Source: Byssochlamys sp. IMV 00236
Taxonomy: Eukaryota; Ascomycota; Eurotiomycetes; Eurotiales; Thermoascaceae
Direction of reading: 5' to 3'
Assembly (NCBI GenBank): GCA_001931875.2
Contig: MSJH02000814.1
Coordinates: 186,001 to 250,000, forward strand
Length of the DNA stretch: 64,000 nucleotides
Shown here: piece by piece, positions 60,951 through 64,000 of the stretch
Numbering within the stretch: position 1 is the first letter of the stretch
Layout of the letters: each line of letters starts with the position of its first letter
Position numbers and translations under genes: made by a program
Notes under the pieces: generated by a model
Database searches by the model: none
What the model was told of the DNA's origin: nothing
What the model saw: the letters and a program-made list of their open reading frames with translations, nothing else

Positions 60951-61437
60951 CACTGTTCTTGAGGCACAGAACGGATATTTTGCTTTTGATATAGATCTAC
61001 AAAACACACTTTGTTTAGTGGGAACATATGCAACCATTCTCGCACTGCAGACAAGATACACCGCCTAGCATATGCCTTTGTATGTCGCTCCCAGTACATG
61101 TTATTTCTTTTCAGCTTCGCGGAGCCCGCCGTGGTCTTATGGTCTTTGTTTGGGGGAACTGCCAACCATCCATTTCTGGACTGTTTGGTTCTAGATAGAA
61201 ACACATTGGCTTCTTAGCGTTGTTTTCACTTCATCTTCACTAATTTCCCCTCACAACGCGTACTCCTTGCATTTGTCCTGTCCGATCTCCTAGTAAAATA
61301 CATTATTACACCTCTTCTAGGAGATTTTGCTGGCATCTTGAACATAACTCTCCAGTTAGTACCAAAGACATGCTATAGTACCCCGCAAGAGGACTGACAC
61401 TCATCGCGACAGAAGCAAGACTGGCGTCACTGACAAG

Positions 61438-62377
61438 ATGCCTTCCCACCCACTCAAAAGCGGTGGTCACTACAAGCAGAGTCATATTGAAGACGAGGTC
61501 GACGATATTGTTCATGATTATGGGCGTATCAGCAAACCACATCCTCTTCTCAAAGAGGCACTTGAAAAGCCAGACAGCTATGCTCTTCTCTGGGAGGTGA
61601 TCGAAACCCAGGTCTCTCTCATAAAGTCCCGCTCACAGGCATTTGAGGATGGCCATATCACCATCTATGACAAGGCTCTTCTGATCCTCACCAAGAATGG
61701 AAAAGAGATCATGGACATGGGAGCTTTGGAACTCTTCCTCGATGAATACGTTGGTATCCCTGCCAATGGAACCGTCGTCAAACAGCAGCATGTCTTAGAC
61801 AAGCATGTCGCTCTCAAGAGCCTCTTGAAAAAGAGTAGGTCATATTGTCATGAACATATATCAACCTCTTCGATTGACATTTCGAATAGTCGCCCATTTT
61901 GACAAGAGCACGGATGAAAAGACGGGCACCGACGCACCGGTCGGTGACTCTTCCTCCCCTCATCCTGAGAGTCAATGCTATGAAAGGGAGACGAAGTCTC
62001 ATTCCAGCGATGACCCTGTCGACCCAAAGGTGGACGAGAGTATCGAGCGTATGCTGAACATCTACTTCAAAGCGAAGGAAGACTATCATGCAACCAGTGG
62101 CGCTAGCCGTTCTGAGAAGCTTGAGGCTGTCAAATTTCTTCGGGACACAGCTGAGAATACGCTCAATTACCTTCAAGCGCATCGCATAGCTGACAATACG
62201 ATTGTGCCCGAGCTGCAGCGCTCCTTTGAGATGGCCAAGGAGGTGGCTACCTCCCTCTCCGGTGGCAGGAAGAGAAGATTCGAGATTCATGAGGGCCGTG
62301 GGGGATTCCACGGGGGCCGTTCTCGCTATGGATATAAACATCCAAAGTTCCGTGCAGGTGACTTCTATCGTCCATAG
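61438..62377 (+). CDS. 294-aa fungal protein with Gly/Arg-rich tail
   Basis: Exons 61438-61834 and 61890-62377 give 294 residues starting MPSHPLKSGGHYKQSH. The first 130 residues are mostly helical with normal globular composition (LWEVIETQVSLIKSRSQAF, DMGALELFLDEYVGI). After the intron comes an acidic, Ser/Pro-rich linker, then a helical block (ESIERMLNIYFKAKEDYHA and LEAVKFLRDTAENTLNYLQ), and a basic tail GGRKRRFEIHEGRGGFHGG ending HPKFRAGDFYRP. The RGG-like tail suggests RNA association or arginine methylation, but there is no folded RNA-binding domain. I do not recognise a family. The splice join LLKK/IVAHFDK keeps frame and the acceptor TTTCGAATAG has a branch-like GATTGACAT upstream. 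Confidence 0.65.
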
Positions 62378-62779
62378 AGCTCAAGATCATCGGCTTGTTT
62401 AGACCCTGACTATCAAATGAGTGGGTTCTGTGGCCTTGGCACCTGTATCTAACTGTACTTGATTGAACGGCCGGGAGAATAGTGGCGCGCTCGTCTATGG
62501 AGGGACGCAGTCTAATACCCCGGAATTTAATTCTAAAATCAACAGATCTTGTTAGCTTAATGAGTTGTTTGCCGTCGTAGATAATCTGTCCCGAGAAACG
62601 TCGATCTATCCAATTAGGGGCGTATGGAACCACACGTGATTGCGCCGGAGCGGAGCGAGACGCCTGACGGAGGTCTCAGATCATTTTATCAATCTTCCCC
62701 TGATGGCGGGAATCTGTACCTCTTAGATGTTGGAGGATTCCAGAAAGGGATCTCCGGGGTCAGTTGCAGGTAAACCAGA
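62378..62779. other. intergenic region before the MFS gene
   Basis: 402 bp; contains CACACGTGAT near 62631. No gene is seen. Confidence 0.4.
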
Positions 62780-64000
62780 ATGGTCCAAAAGGCCTCCGTG
62801 ATACATCGCAGAGGGTTTCTGCCCCCTTTATCTCCGCTGTTCAGAGTCCCGTCCCGCCCCACCCTCTCAGCATCAGAAGATACACCGTCGAGCAGCTCTC
62901 CTGGGGCCTCAAATGCCCAGCTGACACCCAATTCCGATGGTCCTGGCGATGAGAGTTTCCTCTTGCCTCAGCCACCACGTGGAGTGGAACTACATAAGTT
63001 GCAGACAGATTTCAATCATGCCGAGGCACAGAGGAGCTCGTACGACCAACGCCAGGACGATTCAATTGACTACGCCCAAAGTTTTGACTCTCGAGAGGGG
63101 TTCAAAGAGTTCCGTGGTCAGACAGGGTTCCTTGCAAATTATTCAGCGGCGGAGGAACGCGAGGTCGTGAGAAAGTTTGATAGACATTTGGTATCTTTCT
63201 TGGCTTTACTTTATTTACTTTCCTTTTTGGATCGCTCAAGTAAGTGCTGCACATCCTAGTTGTCAGAGGTGGACACCATCCATGTTGTTTCTTTGTGTGC
63301 TAACTGATACTGCAGATATTGGTAACGCAAAGATCGCTGGTCTCGCCGACGATCTTGATCTGTCATCCTCGCAATATGAATGGCTACTTACAGCTTTCTA
63401 TATTACCTATATCCTCTTCGAATGGATGACTTTGATGTATCGCATTGTTCCCCCGCATGTATACATTTCGCTGTGTGTTCTTTCATGGGGGTTGATTGCA
63501 TCTTTTCAATCTTTGGTTACTTCCTTTGGGTCATTGGTCGTGCTGCGTGCTTTACTTGGGATATCCGAGGCTGCATTTGGTCCCGGCGTTCCATTTTACC
63601 TTTCATTATTTTACAAGCGCGAGGAACAGGCATTCCGGACTGGCCTCTTCATTTCTGCTGCTCCTCTTGCGACTTCTTTTGCTAGCAGCTTGGCCTGGTT
63701 GATTGTCAAGCTTAGCGATAACGGTCTTATCGCACCTTGGCGCACGCTCTTCTTGGTGGAGGGATTCCCAAGCGTAGTTGTTGCCGTCATAGCATGGAAA
63801 GTTATCCCGGATAGCCCTGGGACAGCTCTCTTTCTCACTCGTCGGGAGAGAAAGGTTGCAAAGTTGCGGCTTCAGCTGCCTCAAGCTGAACCCCATCAAT
63901 CTCAAAGCGGCAAGTTCGATTGGCGCCAGGTCGGAAATGTACTCGCAGATCCAAAATCCTATCTCATGGCTGTAAGGAATTCCGGATTTTCCCAGTCGTC
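62780..64000 (+). CDS. major facilitator superfamily transporter, Dal5-like (partial)
   Basis: N-terminal part of an anion:cation-symporter-type MFS permease, running off the window. Exon 1 is 62780-63239 and exon 2 starts at 63316. A long cytosolic N-terminus of about 130 residues precedes the family block: VVRKFDRHLVSFLALLYLLS, FLDRSNIGNAKIAGL (split by the intron), YEWLLTAFYITYILFEW and RALLGISEAAFGPGVPFYLS. About six membrane segments are present up to IPDSPGTALFLTRRER in the central loop. In this group of fungi such transporters carry carboxylates, vitamins or allantoate. A GTAAGG at 63972 may open another intron, so the last bases may be non-coding. Exon 2 is fully open over at least 650 bases. 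Confidence 0.88.

Overview
The window looks like nuclear chromosome from a filamentous ascomycete, most likely an Aspergillus or close relative in Eurotiales. Genes are compact and broken by many short introns of about 50-90 nt with GT..AG ends and CTRAY-like branch sites. There is an isolated 5S rRNA gene rather than a tandem array. Several products are typical of this group: an XlnR-type xylanolytic regulator, an XprF/HxkD-like atypical hexokinase, an EgtA ergothioneine synthase and a fungal sulfite reductase beta subunit. Two runs of N (13278-13297 and 28341-28383) sit inside T homopolymers and are assembly gaps. All exon boundaries and product names below come from reading the sequence by eye; no database search was run.

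Layout. 1-13 kb: a Rab6/Ypt6 GTPase, the Kei1 subunit of inositolphosphorylceramide synthase, the large sulfite reductase hemoprotein (Met5 type) and the RNA polymerase III subunit Rpc37. 13-27 kb: mitochondrial RNA polymerase (Rpo41), a 2.1-kb gene-free upstream region leading into xlnR, a PflX-like radical SAM protein and a TMEM19/DUF92 membrane protein. 27-33 kb, minus strand: an intronless FMN-dependent monooxygenase, tRNA-Val(AAC) and two TPR-like fungal proteins, the second with an in-frame TAG followed by a further open stretch. 33-45 kb: egtA, a small APH/choline-kinase-fold protein, a 5S rRNA gene, a 513-residue Cys-containing fungal protein and an aldehyde dehydrogenase. 45-48 kb is a gene-poor gap with perfect palindromes. 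48-55 kb: a 96-aa small protein, a 382-aa charged nuclear-type protein, TFIIA gamma, a 113-aa probable mitochondrial protein and the XprF-like hexokinase. 55-64 kb: a long gap, a GILT-like thiol reductase, a four-helix membrane protein, a putative frameshifted relic, a 294-aa protein with a Gly/Arg-rich tail and the first part of an MFS transporter cut by the window edge.

The genes are mostly unrelated housekeeping and regulatory functions. I see no secondary-metabolite cluster, transposon, CRISPR array or operon-like system. Loose themes are sulfur metabolism (sulfite reductase, ergothioneine synthesis, a thiol reductase) and transcription machinery for three compartments (Rpc37, Rpo41, TFIIA gamma), but they are not clustered. 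The most unusual observations are the interrupted TPR gene, a 46-bp imperfect direct repeat linking the 3' ends of the 513-aa gene and the aldehyde dehydrogenase, the palindrome cluster near 46 kb, the radical SAM protein of unknown substrate, and several orphan coding-like fragments.
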